A stretch of DNA of 5,447 nucleotides from Dehalococcoides sp. (GTDB lineage: Bacteria > Chloroflexota > Dehalococcoidia > Dehalococcoidales > RBG-16-60-22): the NCBI GenBank assembly GCA_030665795.1, contig DAOUZD010000068.1:1-5447 (forward strand), in the 5' to 3' direction. The notes under the pieces were generated by a model. The model was not told the origin of the DNA and searched no databases. It saw nothing but the letters and a program-made list of their open reading frames with translations. Numbering within the stretch: position 1 is the first letter of the stretch; each line of letters opens with the position of its first letter. Made by a program: the position numbers and the translations under genes. Below, in pieces: positions 5,435-5,447 of the stretch.

Positions 5435-5447
5435 TCTCTTATTCGCC

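Overview
The window looks like chromosome of a strictly anaerobic bacterium, most plausibly a member of Chloroflexota (Dehalococcoidia-like). This rests on a tungsten-type aldehyde:ferredoxin oxidoreductase, the style of the Rel and S20 proteins, moderate GC, and frequent TTG starts. The lineage is an inference from protein style and was not tested by a search. There is no sign of phage, insertion sequences, CRISPR, tRNA or rRNA.

Layout, left to right. Bases 1-101 (minus) hold the first 33 codons of histidyl-tRNA synthetase (hisS), running off the left edge. Bases 102-268 are a spacer with a candidate hisS promoter and a diverged repeat of the 3' end of the next gene. Bases 269-523 (minus) encode a MoaD/ThiS-type sulfur carrier ending in Gly-Gly. 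Bases 524-663 carry a strong GC hairpin and a candidate moaD promoter. Bases 664-2511 (minus) encode a complete aldehyde ferredoxin oxidoreductase (AOR). Bases 2512-2820 are a divergent control region with an extended -10 promoter for AOR, a perfect 10-bp inverted repeat in the AOR leader, and a separate promoter for rel. Bases 2821-4992 (plus) encode a full-length RelA/SpoT-family (p)ppGpp enzyme. Bases 5105-5434 (plus) encode ribosomal protein S20.

How the genes work together: MoaD donates the dithiolene sulfur of the pterin cofactor and AOR is a pterin enzyme, so these two form a functional pair. HisS, Rel and S20 belong to translation and the stringent response. The AOR-moaD pair lies between rel and hisS, which are close neighbours in many bacteria.

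Most notable: the Rel protein has lost the second acidic residue of the hydrolase HDxxED motif (it reads HDIPEN) and carries the EXDD synthetase motif typical of monofunctional RelA, so it may be biased to synthesis. The AOR has atypical residues in both pterin-binding DxxGL(D/C) motifs. A frame-shifted, diverged copy of the MoaD C-terminus lies just after moaD. I saw no clearly new multi-gene system.
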